Both the position numbers and the translations under genes were made by a program. Of a stretch of 64,000 bases of DNA, positions 39,864 to 49,026 are shown in pieces. The stretch is from assembly GCA_902786515.1 (NCBI GenBank), contig CADADA010000003.1, positions 95,332 through 159,331 on the forward strand, read 5' to 3'. The notes beneath the pieces are model-generated. The model was not told where the DNA came from, did no database searches, and saw only the letters and a program-made list of their open reading frames with translations. The stretch is from an uncultured Lachnospiraceae bacterium (lineage in GTDB: Bacteria > Bacillota > Clostridia > Lachnospirales > Lachnospiraceae). Numbering within the stretch: position 1 is the first letter of the stretch; every line of letters starts with the position of its first letter.

Positions 39864-39891
39864 TTGATTATATTATTTTTTAAGTTAAAAT
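39864..39891 (+). promoter_or_regulatory. Candidate promoter of the secreted protease
   Basis: TTGATT at 39864-39869 and TAAAAT at 39886-39891, 16-base spacer. The 303-base gap 39647-39949 otherwise holds the upstream terminator and AT-rich sequence with no convincing gene. Confidence 0.5.
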
Positions 39892-39949
39892 ATATTCTTG
39901 TCGGTAAACTTATAAGAGTTAAAAATGAGCCGGCAGAGAGGATATTATC

Positions 39950-42697
39950 ATGCGGAAAATTAATATTATGAAAAGAATCGCAGCGGGTATGTTATCAGCT
40001 GTGGTTTTGGCAACAAGTGTGAATTACACCCCGGTCTATGGGGCTGAGACAGCTAAGGCAGAAGAAAGTCTGTATTCGGAAAGCGGATATGGATATGGTT
40101 GTTTACCGGAAGATATGAGTAAGGTAAGCGAAGATGATAAGATTGATTCAGTAGAAGAGTATTACGATACGGTTGCAGAAGAGCAGTTAGAAGCAGATGG
40201 AGAGGTATCAGAAGAGGTACAGGAAGCTATTGAAGATACAGATGCTGTTACGGCAGATTTACCTTCTTTTGTTGATAATAGTCAGTCAGAGTATTTCCCG
40301 GCAATTGGTGATCAGGGAAGCGTTGGTTCTTGTACAACATTTGCTCAGGTTTATTACCAGTTTACATATGAGATGAATAAGCAGCTTGGCAGAACTTCAA
40401 AATCTAAAGCAAACGTATTTGCACCATATTTTGTATATAATCTTATAAACGCAGGTGGCAATAACGGAACATATGCAAGTGACTGTTATGATGTATTAAT
40501 GAAGCAGGGAGCACTTGATTTCAGTAAATATTCTAACGAAACTGATTATACTACATGGACGGCAGATGCTTCAAAATGGGCAGAGGCATCAGATTATAGA
40601 GCAGCATCTTATCAGTATATATCGACTGAGACGGGATATAGCGGACATTATGTAACATCTCCTAAAGATTCGGATTTGAATACAATAAAGGCAGCTCTTG
40701 ATAATGGAGAAATCCTTACATTTTATTCTAAATCAAGAGGATGGATAAAGGGTAACAAGATTCAGCACAATGATGCCGTACCGGGTAATGATGCTCATTT
40801 GGGCGAATTTATTATTCCATACGTAGTATCATCAATAGGCGGACACAGAGTAACTATCGTTGGATATGATGATAACATATGGTATGACATCAATGGAAAC
40901 GGTTTAGTTGAGGAAGCAGAAAAAGGTGCTTTCAAAATGGCTAATTCATGGGGAACTAATACATATGGTCACAATGGCGGATTTGCATGGATGTCCTATG
41001 ATTTGCTTAATAATGTGACACAGGTACCGAATTTAAATGTAAATAACAGAATAATCGGTATTTCACAGATAGCAAGAATGACAGTACAGCCATATGACAA
41101 TGATTCAGACATAAAATTATATTATACTATAAAGACAGCATCAAGATATCAGGCAAGAATAAGAATAAAGGCAACGAATAAATCAACCGGTGAAGTAAAG
41201 ACAGAGATGGTTACACCATTCTATACGTTCGCAAGCGAAAGTGTTAATCTTGGATATGCAGGAAATGCAGGTGAATCAACAGGTTCTATGAGTATGGACC
41301 TTGACAATCTTGCAGAAGGATTAAACAGTGATAACTTTAACGATTATGACTGGGAAATCGAGTTTATTGACAGCAAAAACGACGGTTATACAAGTACAGT
41401 ATTATCAGCTGAGATTGTTGATGCAAATAAGGGAATTACCTATTCACTTTCAGGAAATTATCCTATGAGCCTTAATGGAAATAGTGAAAAAGCGACAGTC
41501 AAAGGCACATCTTATGAAAATAAGACAACAATTTATTACACAAATGGCAACTGGAATGAGGCATATATTCATTTTAAGACACAGAACGGTGAATGGACAA
41601 ATGTACCGGGTGTTAAGATGGAAAATTCAGATGTCGAAGGATATACATGGAAATACGTGATTGACCTTGCACAGGACGACAGCGAAAATGTTCAGGTATG
41701 CTTTAATAACGGAAACGGAGCATGGGACAGCAGGAATGCACAGAATTACTTATTAAACAGCGGAGTTTACAGTATTCAGAATGGAAATATCGAGACGGTT
41801 GGACTGAAGGTTACATCATTTGAAATTAATAAACCAAATGAAGTGTATGTAACGGATACACAAATTCGTTACACTGCAAATGCAGTATTTGGAAGTGGTG
41901 ATTATTCTTATAGATTTGGCACAATGTTTAAAGGCAGTGCTTATTATTTAAACAATGGAAATTATATTGATACAAATACAGCATGGGAATGGCTGTCAGA
42001 TACAGTAGGAATGTCTTATACGGATACTGTTGGAACACATACTTTATTTGTAGAGGTTAAGGATAATGTTACGGGAGATGTAGCTGCAAAAACAATTAGA
42101 AATTTTGTTGTTAAACCGATGGCTATCACTTCATTTACATCTGATGCAACATCATCAGTTATACGTGTGGGAACAGATGTGACATTTAATGCCGTGGTAG
42201 AAGGTGAAGACGGATACCGTTACACATCATATGCATTTACGGTTATTAAAGATGGCGTAAGAACACCGTTAAAATCATATGAGTATTGGAAGCATTATTC
42301 AAGAACGTGGACACCGACTGAAACAGGAAATTATACGATTGAGTACTATGTAAGAGACGGTCATGATCAGGAAGCAACAGCAACTCTTGATTTTACTGTA
42401 GTAGATGATAATACAACAACATTATATTATAATAATGACAGCTGGTCACAGGCTTATGTACATTATAAGGTAAATGGTGGAGAATGGACATCAGTACCGG
42501 GAGTCAGAATGGAAGATACAACTGAGCAGAGCGGATACAGATGGAAATTTGATTTTGATCTTGGAGATGCAGATGGAGTTACAGTTTGTTTCAACGATGG
42601 AAATGGTAACTGGGACAGCAGAAACGCACAGAATTATTATATAGGAACAGGAGTTTACGGAATTAAAAATGGTTCAGTGAACAATCTGAGTGAATAG
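39950..42697 (+). CDS. Secreted papain-like cysteine protease with two CBM25-type modules
   Basis: 915 residues. A signal peptide (hydrophobic core about 10-22) ends near VYGAET. An acidic pro-region follows, then a C1A papain-like protease (about 105-370): C128 in GSVGSCTTFAQ, H299 in GGHRVTIVGYDD and N332 in MANSWGTN. After a beta domain, residues about 523-614 and 821-915 are two copies of a CBM25-like starch-binding module (EAYIHF, GEWTNVPGVKM, WDSRNAQNY). Between them are two Ig-like domains, the second resembling triple-tyrosine domains. No sortase motif is seen at the C-terminus. It probably acts outside the cell, bound to starch or cell-surface glucan; the protein substrate is unknown. 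Confidence 0.88.
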   Translation: MRKINIMKRIAAGMLSAVVLATSVNYTPVYGAETAKAEESLYSESGYGYGCLPEDMSKVSEDDKIDSVEEYYDTVAEEQLEADGEVSEEVQEAIEDTDAVTADLPSFVDNSQSEYFPAIGDQGSVGSCTTFAQVYYQFTYEMNKQLGRTSKSKANVFAPYFVYNLINAGGNNGTYASDCYDVLMKQGALDFSKYSNETDYTTWTADASKWAEASDYRAASYQYISTETGYSGHYVTSPKDSDLNTIKAALDNGEILTFYSKSRGWIKGNKIQHNDAVPGNDAHLGEFIIPYVVSSIGGHRVTIVGYDDNIWYDINGNGLVEEAEKGAFKMANSWGTNTYGHNGGFAWMSYDLLNNVTQVPNLNVNNRIIGISQIARMTVQPYDNDSDIKLYYTIKTASRYQARIRIKATNKSTGEVKTEMVTPFYTFASESVNLGYAGNAGESTGSMSMDLDNLAEGLNSDNFNDYDWEIEFIDSKNDGYTSTVLSAEIVDANKGITYSLSGNYPMSLNGNSEKATVKGTSYENKTTIYYTNGNWNEAYIHFKTQNGEWTNVPGVKMENSDVEGYTWKYVIDLAQDDSENVQVCFNNGNGAWDSRNAQNYLLNSGVYSIQNGNIETVGLKVTSFEINKPNEVYVTDTQIRYTANAVFGSGDYSYRFGTMFKGSAYYLNNGNYIDTNTAWEWLSDTVGMSYTDTVGTHTLFVEVKDNVTGDVAAKTIRNFVVKPMAITSFTSDATSSVIRVGTDVTFNAVVEGEDGYRYTSYAFTVIKDGVRTPLKSYEYWKHYSRTWTPTETGNYTIEYYVRDGHDQEATATLDFTVVDDNTTTLYYNNDSWSQAYVHYKVNGGEWTSVPGVRMEDTTEQSGYRWKFDFDLGDADGVTVCFNDGNGNWDSRNAQNYYIGTGVYGIKNGSVNNLSE

Positions 42698-42701
42698 TGT
42701 G

Positions 42702-42736
42702 AAAAGACCTGACGTTTTAACGTCGGGTCTTTTTTT
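42702..42736 (+). terminator. Terminator after the secreted protease
   Basis: AAAAGACCTGACG pairs with CGTCGGGTCTTTT (one G-U) around TTTTAA, ending in seven T residues. Confidence 0.92.
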
Positions 42737-42738
42737 CG

Positions 42739-42767
42739 TTGACAAATTCAGAATAGAAAAGTATACT
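42739..42767 (+). promoter_or_regulatory. Promoter of CPBP-GT2 pair
   Basis: TTGACA at 42739-42744 and TATACT at 42762-42767 with a 17-base spacer, immediately after the terminator. Confidence 0.85.
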
Positions 42768-42816
42768 AATACATTGTATAATTATTTTTGTGTTCCTGGA
42801 AAGGGGGCTTTGCGAT

Positions 42817-43662
42817 TTGAAAGAAGATAAGCCTACGAGAATGTGGAAAGTCATTTCGCCTGCGATTATTTATCTTTTTATTCGCATGGGTATTGAGATT
42901 ATTTTTGGAGTATCCGGAATATACATGGAATTTCTGGGAACGTATCGAAAATATGGTATGATAAGTGATACATCTTTTTTTATTGAAAGATTACAGCGTA
43001 AGATGGGGAATTATTCAGATTATACGATTTTTCTGTCAGCACTTTTATCGGTGATATATTCGGGGTATAATATAAGAAAGGAAAATCCGAATATTTTAAA
43101 GAAGATGAAGTCCTCAATTAATATACAGTATCTGGTGTCGTGCATTGTCTTTGCAGTGTCACTAAGCGCTGCTGTCAGTTCTTTTTTGTCAGTGCTTCCC
43201 ACGGATGGAATTTACGGCAGATATGATAGTGCAGGCGTGAACATATTGTCGGGAAATATTGTATTCAGACTGTTGACGGTTGGGGGGATTGTTCCTGTTG
43301 CTGAAGAACTGATTTACCGGGGGCTGATATATAGAAGGATTAAAAAGGAATACCGTGTGTATGTAGCAATGAGTGTATCATCGCTTATTTTTGCGATTTT
43401 TACGTTCAGTTTCGTTCAGGGCATATATACGTTTGTTATGGGAATGGCATTTTCATTATGTTATGAATTGTCTGATGATATAAGGAATCCTGTTTTGATG
43501 CATATGGCGGTCAATATTTGTTTTGTACTGGCAGGTTATTATGGAATAGGAAATATTTCCGAAAGTGCTTTTTTGGTGGTTATAATGATTGTAGTTGAAC
43601 TGGCTGCGGCGGCAGTGGCATTGGGGACGATTTTAAAAATGGATGAGAAAAGAGGAAGATAA
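42817..43662 (+). CDS. CPBP-family intramembrane metalloprotease
   Basis: 281 residues from TTG 42817, 9 bases after GGAAAGGGGG; an in-frame GTG at 42790 lacks an SD. About eight membrane segments. The CAAX-protease/bacteriocin-processing (CPBP, ABI) motif 1 is EELIYRG in VAEELIYRGLIYRRI; the later motif is degenerate (FSFVQGIYTFVMGM instead of a clear FXXXH), and HMAVNI carries the C-terminal His. Family members process peptides or cleave prenylated proteins; no target is evident. It is 1 base before the GT2 gene and shares its promoter. Confidence 0.82.
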   Translation: MKEDKPTRMWKVISPAIIYLFIRMGIEIIFGVSGIYMEFLGTYRKYGMISDTSFFIERLQRKMGNYSDYTIFLSALLSVIYSGYNIRKENPNILKKMKSSINIQYLVSCIVFAVSLSAAVSSFLSVLPTDGIYGRYDSAGVNILSGNIVFRLLTVGGIVPVAEELIYRGLIYRRIKKEYRVYVAMSVSSLIFAIFTFSFVQGIYTFVMGMAFSLCYELSDDIRNPVLMHMAVNICFVLAGYYGIGNISESAFLVVIMIVVELAAAAVALGTILKMDEKRGR

Positions 43663-43663
43663 T

Positions 43664-44680
43664 GTGAAGATATTAAGCGTGGTAATTCCTTGCTATAATT
43701 CAGAAGCTTATATGAATAAAGCGATTAGCAGTGCATTGACCGGCGGTGATGACGTGGAGGTAATCATCGTAAATGATGGTTCTACGGACAGGACAAAAGA
43801 AATCGCAGATGAATTTGAAAAACGGTATCCGGGCATCGTAAAAGCCGTTCATAAAGAAAATGGCGGACATGGAGATGCTGTAAATACAGGTTTACAGCTT
43901 GCACAGGGATTGTATTTTAAAGTGGTAGATAGTGACGACTGGCTTGGAGAAGAGGCTTTTTTGAAAGTTCTTAAGGTTTTAAAAAATTCGGTAAAAGCAA
44001 ATGCCAGTCTTGATATGCTGCTTACGAATTTTATCTATGATAAAGCAGGAGCACATCATAAGAAAGTGATGAAATATAACAGAGCACTGCCTAAAAAAAG
44101 AATATTGGGCTGGGATGAAAAGATTAAATTCGGTAAGTCCCAGTATATTTTGATGCATTCCGTTATCTACAGGACGGAGTTGTTAAGACAGTGTGGGCTT
44201 AATCTTCCAAAACATACATTTTATGTAGATAATATATTTGTTTTCAAGCCATTGCCATATGTGGAAAAAATCTATTATCTTGACGTGAACCTTTATCATT
44301 ATTTTATTGGAAGGGAAGACCAGTCTGTCAATGAAAAGGTGATGATATCAAGGCTTGACCAGCAGATAATAGTTAATAAGATTATGATAGACATTTTTAT
44401 TCAGAGTAATTTGGAAAATAAAAGATTGTACAGATATATGTTTCAGTACCTTGACATGATGATGTGTGTTTCTTCTGTTATGTCACTTTTATCGGGAGAT
44501 GAAAGAGCTGCGGAACAGAAGGAGGAGCTGTGGGAGTATTTAAGAGAGCAGGATGAGGAATTGTATAAAAAATTAAGGAAAACTTTTTTTGGCAAAATGG
44601 TTAATCTCAGAACTAAATTTGGGAAAAGAGTTTCAATCGCATCATACAGGGTAGTGCATAAGATATTTGGGTTCAATTGA
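43664..44680 (+). CDS. Family 2 glycosyltransferase
   Basis: 338 residues from GTG 43664 (AGAGGA 8 bases upstream). The GT-A fold is clear: LSVVIPCYNSEAYM at the N-terminus, IIVNDGSTDRT, and KENGGHGDAVNTGL, then the metal/nucleotide motif VDSDDW. No membrane anchor is seen, so it is cytoplasmic or peripheral. It would add a sugar to a polysaccharide, teichoic acid or glycolipid; neither donor nor acceptor can be read from the sequence. Paired with a CPBP protease in a two-gene operon. Confidence 0.88.
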   Translation: MKILSVVIPCYNSEAYMNKAISSALTGGDDVEVIIVNDGSTDRTKEIADEFEKRYPGIVKAVHKENGGHGDAVNTGLQLAQGLYFKVVDSDDWLGEEAFLKVLKVLKNSVKANASLDMLLTNFIYDKAGAHHKKVMKYNRALPKKRILGWDEKIKFGKSQYILMHSVIYRTELLRQCGLNLPKHTFYVDNIFVFKPLPYVEKIYYLDVNLYHYFIGREDQSVNEKVMISRLDQQIIVNKIMIDIFIQSNLENKRLYRYMFQYLDMMMCVSSVMSLLSGDERAAEQKEELWEYLREQDEELYKKLRKTFFGKMVNLRTKFGKRVSIASYRVVHKIFGFN

Positions 44681-44701
44681 GAAATACAGAAAACCTGAAA
44701 A

Positions 44702-44735
44702 TAGTACGTAGAAGGGTGATGCCGGCTACGTACTA
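44702..44735. repeat. 10-bp perfect inverted repeat after GT2 gene
   Basis: TAGTACGTAG (44702-44711) and CTACGTACTA (44726-44735) form a stem with a 14-base loop. T residues follow on the minus strand but not on the plus, so it is at best a weak terminator. Confidence 0.6.
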
Positions 44736-44770
44736 AAAGCTTGTGCAGCCTTTATAAAGTGAAGTTGAAT

Positions 44771-44801
44771 AAAAAAACCGGATCACAAGCGACCCGGTTT
44801 T
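44771..44801 (-). terminator. Terminator of the tRNA-Val/tRNA-Met transcript
   Basis: On the minus strand AAAACCGGGTC pairs with GATCCGGTTTT (one G-U) around GCTTGT and ends in a T-run. Confidence 0.85.
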
Positions 44802-44845
44802 CAAAAGGAAAAAATTCAATATAATAATCGTTATGATTATTGGAA

Positions 44846-44919
44846 TAGCGGAAGGGAGATTTGAACTCTCGACACCACGGGTATGAACCGTGTGCTCTAG
44901 CCAACTGAGCTATTCCGCC
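44846..44919 (-). tRNA. tRNA-Met (CAT), elongator type
   Basis: 74 bases. Read on the minus strand: acceptor GGCGGAA paired with TTCCGCT plus A73, D-arm GCTCAGTTGGCTAGAGC, anticodon loop with CAT, T-arm GAGAGTTCAAATCTC. It lacks the C1:A72 mismatch of initiator tRNA. A lysidine-modified Ile(CAT) tRNA cannot be fully excluded by eye. No encoded CCA. Confidence 0.9.
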
Positions 44920-44926
44920 ATATAAA

Positions 44927-44999
44927 TGGGACCTACAGGGCTCGAACCTGTGACCCTCTGCTTGTAAGGCAGATGCTCTCCCAGCTGAGCTAAGATCCC
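44927..44999 (-). tRNA. tRNA-Val (TAC)
   Basis: 73 bases on the minus strand: acceptor GGGATCT paired with AGGTCCC, D-arm GCTCAGCTGGGAGAGC, anticodon TAC in CTTACAA, T-arm ACAGGTTCGAGCCCTGT. Upstream of tRNA-Met in the same transcript. Confidence 0.95.
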
Positions 45000-45031
45000 T
45001 TGCAATCAGTTCCTAACGAACTTGCTTGTAT

Positions 45032-45060
45032 AGTATATTACAATTTGCAAAATGTGTCAA
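45032..45060 (-). promoter_or_regulatory. Promoter of the tRNA-Val/Met operon
   Basis: On the minus strand TTGACA (45055-45060), 17-base spacer, TATACT (45032-45037). Confidence 0.88.
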
Positions 45061-45118
45061 GAAAAAAATGAAAAAAAATAAAAAAAATTTTCAAACCACA
45101 TTTTAACACAAAAATATA

Positions 45119-45147
45119 TTGTTACTAAAAAGCTGGTGTGTTATAAT
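45119..45147 (+). promoter_or_regulatory. Promoter of the PAP2-ispF-cysS group
   Basis: TTGTTA at 45119-45124 and TATAAT at 45142-45147, 17-base spacer, with an extended -10 TG one base upstream. Confidence 0.8.
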
Positions 45148-45192
45148 TCTAAGATGGTCAAAGACGTGATATATTGAACCGGAGGGATAAAT

Positions 45193-45870
45193 TTGAAGAT
45201 TATAAAAAAATACAGTCATGCATGGACATTATTGTACGTGTTCATATATATGCCATGGTTTATGTGGTTGGAAAAGAGCATAACGACATACCATGTCGTT
45301 CATATGAGATTAGATGATATGATACCGTTTTGTGAATACTTCATCATACCATACCTTTTATGGTTTTTGTATGTGCCGGTTGTGTTGATGTATGAATTTT
45401 TTACATCAAAAAAAGGATTTTATAAAGCATCTGCGTTTTTGTTTATTGGAATGACGATATGTCTTCTGATTTGTACGATATGGCCTAACGGACAGGAGCT
45501 GCGTAGAAATATTTCGGATGATAATATATTCTGTCATATAGTTCAAAGATTGTATAAAAACGATACAAATACAAATGTTTTTCCAAGCATACATGTATTC
45601 AATTCAATCGGTATACTTATAGCCGTATTTCAGTCAGAAAGATTGAGAAAGAGAAAGGTAGTAAAGATTGCGTCATTTGTGCTGACGGTTTTTATAATTC
45701 TTTCTACAGTATTTTTAAAACAACATTCAGTTATTGATGTTGCAGGTGGAATACTTTTAGCCGCGGTGATGTATATTTTGGTATATGTGATAGATTATAG
45801 TAAGATTTTTGGAGAGTTAGAAGATAAGAAGATGGATAAAAACGGTTGTTTGGAAGGTGAGAATATATGA
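45193..45870 (+). CDS. PAP2-superfamily membrane phosphatase
   Basis: 225 residues from TTG 45193 behind CCGGAGGGA. Six hydrophobic segments with the PAP2 motifs FPSIHVF (PSxH) and [11 protein letters not shown] (HxxxD) facing the outside. Such enzymes dephosphorylate phosphatidate or undecaprenyl pyrophosphate, or act like inositol-phosphoryl transferases. The gene neighbour ispF makes isoprenoid precursors, which weakly favours a polyprenyl-pyrophosphate substrate; this is inference. The stop overlaps the ispF start (ATGA). Confidence 0.82.
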   Translation: MKIIKKYSHAWTLLYVFIYMPWFMWLEKSITTYHVVHMRLDDMIPFCEYFIIPYLLWFLYVPVVLMYEFFTSKKGFYKASAFLFIGMTICLLICTIWPNGQELRRNISDDNIFCHIVQRLYKNDTNTNVFPSIHVFNSIGILIAVFQSERLRKRKVVKIASFVLTVFIILSTVFLKQHSVIDVAGGILLAAVMYILVYVIDYSKIFGELEDKKMDKNGCLEGENI

Positions 45871-46412
45871 GAATAGGAATGGGATACGATGTCCACAGAC
45901 TTGTGGAAGGAAGAAAACTTATTATCGGCGGTGTAGATATTCCGTATGAATTTGGACTTTTGGGACATTCGGATGCGGATGTTTTACTGCACGCCATTAT
46001 GGACGCACTGCTGGGTGCAGCGGCTTTGGGAGATATCGGTAAGCATTTTCCGGATAATGATCCTGGATATGCCGGGATTTCCAGTTTACTGCTCTTAGAA
46101 AAAGTTGGAGAGCTGTTGTCGGAAAACCAGTATGTGATTGGAAATATTGATGCGACGATTATAGCACAGAAGCCTAAAATGCTTCCGTACAGAGAACAGA
46201 TGATTAAAAATATTGCAAAGGCACTTAAAATTGAGGAAAACAGGGTGAATATCAAAGCAACCACAGAAGAGGGACTTGGATTTACCGGAAGTGGAGAAGG
46301 TATTTCTTCACAGGCAATCTGCCTGTTAGAGACGGTGAGCAATTATGCCTACGATAACAGTATGGCATATAACGCAGGATGTGCAGCATGCAAAGGCTGT
46401 GGAAATATATAG
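45867..46412 (+). CDS. ispF: 2-C-methyl-D-erythritol 2,4-cyclodiphosphate synthase
   Basis: 181 residues. IspF catalyses the fifth step of the MEP isoprenoid pathway. GYDVHRL (metal ligands), [20 protein letters not shown] and the C-terminal [12 protein letters not shown] are conserved. The normal core ends near residue 157 at QAICLLE; here a further roughly 24 residues follow, ending in [11 protein letters not shown] with three closely spaced Cys. This tail is not part of the known fold and could bind a metal or be a redox element. Start overlaps the preceding gene. Confidence 0.95.
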   Translation: MRIGMGYDVHRLVEGRKLIIGGVDIPYEFGLLGHSDADVLLHAIMDALLGAAALGDIGKHFPDNDPGYAGISSLLLLEKVGELLSENQYVIGNIDATIIAQKPKMLPYREQMIKNIAKALKIEENRVNIKATTEEGLGFTGSGEGISSQAICLLETVSNYAYDNSMAYNAGCAACKGCGNI

Positions 46413-46437
46413 GTATTGAAAGGAAAGATGGCTGATT

Positions 46438-47844
46438 ATGAAGATATATAATACTTTAAGCAGAAAAAAAGAAGAATTTGTTCCGATAGAGGATGGCAAT
46501 GTATCTATGTATGTGTGCGGTCCGACAGTTTATAATCTGATTCACATTGGTAATGCAAGACCTATGATTGTGTTTGATACGGTAAGAAGGTATCTTGAAT
46601 ATAAAGGTTATCAGGTCAAATATGTGACTAATTTTACGGACGTGGATGATAAAATTATTAAAAAGGCAATTGAGGAAGGTATTACTGCTGAAGAGGTGTC
46701 CGGAAGGTACATTGAAGAATGTAAAAAAGACATGAAGTCGCTTAATGTGAAGGAAGCAACAAAGCATCCGCTTGCCACAGAAGAAATCGATGGAATGATT
46801 GATATGATTAAGACATTGATTGACAAGGGATATGCTTATGAGGCGAACGGAACCGTTTATTACAGAACCAGAAAGTTTGCGGATTATGGCAAGTTATCAA
46901 AGAAAAATATTGATGATTTGGAAGCCGGACACAGGTCAATTAAGGTTGCAGGAGAGGAAGAGAAGGAAGATCCGCTGGATTTTGTACTCTGGAAGCCTAA
47001 AAAAGAAGGAGAACCTTTTTGGACATCTCCATGGAGTGAGGGAAGACCGGGATGGCATATTGAGTGTTCTGTGATGTCAAAAAAATATCTTGGTGATTCT
47101 ATTGATATTCATGCGGGTGGTGAAGATTTGATCTTCCCGCATCATGAGAATGAGATAGCACAGAGTGAGGCTGCAAACGGAGTTGAGTTTTCAAAATATT
47201 GGATGCATAATGGTTTTTTGAATATTGATAATAAAAAAATGTCTAAGTCACTTGGAAATTTTTTCACGGTAAGAGATATCGGTGAAAAATATGATTTGCA
47301 GGTACTTCGTTTTTTCATGCTTTCAGCTCATTACAGAAGTCCGCTTAATTTTAGTGACGAACTGATGGAGGCATCTAAGAACGGCTTGGAAAGAATCCTT
47401 ACTGCTGTAGCAAATCTTAAACATCTGGAAAGTATTTGTGCAGAAGGTGAGCTCACTTCTGAAGAGAAGGAGCATGAAGCAGCAGTAGATGAGCTGGTTA
47501 AGAAGTATGAAGCAGCAATGGAAGATGATTTTAACACGGCAGATGCAATTTCTGCGATTTTTGAGATTGTAAAACTGGCAAACAGTTCTGCGGATGGTGA
47601 AAGTTCATTACAATATGTTCATATGCTTAAGGATACGATAGTAAGACTTTGCGATGTTTTAGGTGTGATTGCGGAAAAAGAAGAAGAGATTCTGGATGAA
47701 GAGATTGAGGCTATGATTGAGGAGAGAACTCAGGCAAGAAAAGAGAAGAATTTTAAACGTGCAGATGAAATCAGAGACGAATTGCTTGCGAAAGGTATTG
47801 TTTTAGAAGATACCAGAGAAGGTGTAAAATGGAAAAGAGCATAG
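46438..47844 (+). CDS. cysS: Cysteinyl-tRNA synthetase
   Basis: 468 residues. Class I synthetase: YVCGPTVYN with the first zinc Cys, HIGNARP (HIGH), HIECSVM with a zinc Cys, the zinc His/Glu in PHHENE and KMSKSLGN. DALR-like C-terminal domain. SD AGGAAAG is 10 bases upstream. It overlaps mrnC by 16 bases. cysS-mrnC-rlmB is a conserved Firmicutes order. No T-box element is visible in the 25-base gap after ispF. Confidence 0.97.
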   Translation: MKIYNTLSRKKEEFVPIEDGNVSMYVCGPTVYNLIHIGNARPMIVFDTVRRYLEYKGYQVKYVTNFTDVDDKIIKKAIEEGITAEEVSGRYIEECKKDMKSLNVKEATKHPLATEEIDGMIDMIKTLIDKGYAYEANGTVYYRTRKFADYGKLSKKNIDDLEAGHRSIKVAGEEEKEDPLDFVLWKPKKEGEPFWTSPWSEGRPGWHIECSVMSKKYLGDSIDIHAGGEDLIFPHHENEIAQSEAANGVEFSKYWMHNGFLNIDNKKMSKSLGNFFTVRDIGEKYDLQVLRFFMLSAHYRSPLNFSDELMEASKNGLERILTAVANLKHLESICAEGELTSEEKEHEAAVDELVKKYEAAMEDDFNTADAISAIFEIVKLANSSADGESSLQYVHMLKDTIVRLCDVLGVIAEKEEEILDEEIEAMIEERTQARKEKNFKRADEIRDELLAKGIVLEDTREGVKWKRA

Positions 47845-48284
47845 ATATGTTTGGAGATATATGCGAAGCAATAGGCTTGAGTGATATTGATGCGGATACA
47901 TATTCTCCGCTTACATTGGCATACATTGGTGATGCGGTCTATGAAGTGGTGATTCGTACAATGGTAGTTGATATGGCTAATATGCAGGTAAATAAACTTC
48001 ATAAAAAGAGCAGCAGCCTCGTTAAAGCAAAGACACAGGCAAGAATTATCAGATTGCTCGAGGATGAATTAGATGAAAAGGAAATGTCTGTATTTAAGCG
48101 TGGACGTAATGCCAAATCATTTACAAAAGCGAAGAATGTATCTGTTACGGACTACAGGATAGCTACTGGTTTTGAGGCGCTGGTGGGATATTTATATCTT
48201 GCTCATAGAACAGACAGGATGCTTCAGCTGATAAAAACGGGACTGGACAGGATGGAGAATGAAAAATGCGATATGAAGAATTAA
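47829..48284 (+). CDS. mrnC: Mini-ribonuclease III
   Basis: 151 residues, an RNase III catalytic domain without a dsRNA-binding domain. Conserved LAYIGDAVYEV (catalytic Asp and Glu) and YRIATGFEALVGYLYL are seen. In B. subtilis MrnC trims 23S rRNA ends in the 50S precursor. It starts inside cysS and overlaps rlmB by 19 bases, so it is translated from the same mRNA. Confidence 0.95.
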   Translation: MEKSIDMFGDICEAIGLSDIDADTYSPLTLAYIGDAVYEVVIRTMVVDMANMQVNKLHKKSSSLVKAKTQARIIRLLEDELDEKEMSVFKRGRNAKSFTKAKNVSVTDYRIATGFEALVGYLYLAHRTDRMLQLIKTGLDRMENEKCDMKN

Positions 48285-49003
48285 CGATTGAGGGACGAAA
48301 TGCTGTATTGGAAGCATTTCGTTCAGGTAAAACGATTGATAAAGTATTTGTTCAGGACGGGTGTCATGACGGTCCTGTAAATACTATTGTAAGAGAAGCA
48401 AAAAAGAGAGATACCATCGTTCAATATGTTCAAAAAGAACGTCTTGAACAGATGTCACATACCGGCAACCATCAGGGCGTCATTGCGTATTGTGCCGCTT
48501 ATGAATATGCAAGTGTTTCGGACATTTTAGATATTGCAAGAGAAAAGGGAGAAGATCCCTTCGTTTTTATACTTGATAATATAGAGGACCCACATAACCT
48601 CGGTGCAATCATCCGAACCGCAAATCTTGCAGGAGCACACGGTGTGATTATTCCAAAGAGAAGAGCTGTAGGGCTTACGGCAACTGTGGCAAAGACATCA
48701 GCAGGTGCAATCAATTATACTCCTGTAGCAAAGGTCACCAACATTTCTAATACAATCGAAGAATTGAAGAAAGAAGGAATGTGGTTTGTCTGTGCGGATA
48801 TGGATGGGGAACTAATGTATAATCTTAATTTAAAAGGCTCAATCGGTCTTGTCATCGGAAATGAAGGAAGCGGTGTCAGCAGACTGGTTAAGGAAAAATG
48901 TGATTATGTTGCAGCGATACCTATGAAGGGCGACATAGATTCTTTAAATGCTTCTGTGGCAGCAGGTGTGCTTGCTTATGAGATTGTGAGGCAGAGGATG
49001 TAA
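48266..49003 (+). CDS. rlmB: 23S rRNA (guanosine-2251-2'-O)-methyltransferase RlmB/TrmH family
   Basis: 245 residues. SPOUT-fold methyltransferase: short N-terminal substrate-binding domain (EGRNAVLEAFRSG), then the knot domain with NIEDPHNLGAIIRTA, GLVIGNEGSGVS and DSLNASVAAGVL. It likely methylates G2251 of 23S rRNA. Last gene of the cysS-mrnC-rlmB group. Confidence 0.94.
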   Translation: MRYEELTIEGRNAVLEAFRSGKTIDKVFVQDGCHDGPVNTIVREAKKRDTIVQYVQKERLEQMSHTGNHQGVIAYCAAYEYASVSDILDIAREKGEDPFVFILDNIEDPHNLGAIIRTANLAGAHGVIIPKRRAVGLTATVAKTSAGAINYTPVAKVTNISNTIEELKKEGMWFVCADMDGELMYNLNLKGSIGLVIGNEGSGVSRLVKEKCDYVAAIPMKGDIDSLNASVAAGVLAYEIVRQRM

Positions 49004-49026
49004 AGACAAAGAGTGGAGGGATAGGA

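Noticed and set aside
39765..39971. 68-codon open frame before the secreted protease
   Set aside because: Low-complexity AT-rich sequence, no SD, overlaps the true start and contains a likely promoter.
44702..44735. Terminator of the GT2 gene
   Set aside because: Perfect inverted repeat but AAAAG rather than T residues follows on the plus strand.
46413..46437. T-box leader for cysS
   Set aside because: Only 25 bases separate ispF and cysS; too short for a T-box and no NGGUGG-type motif is present.
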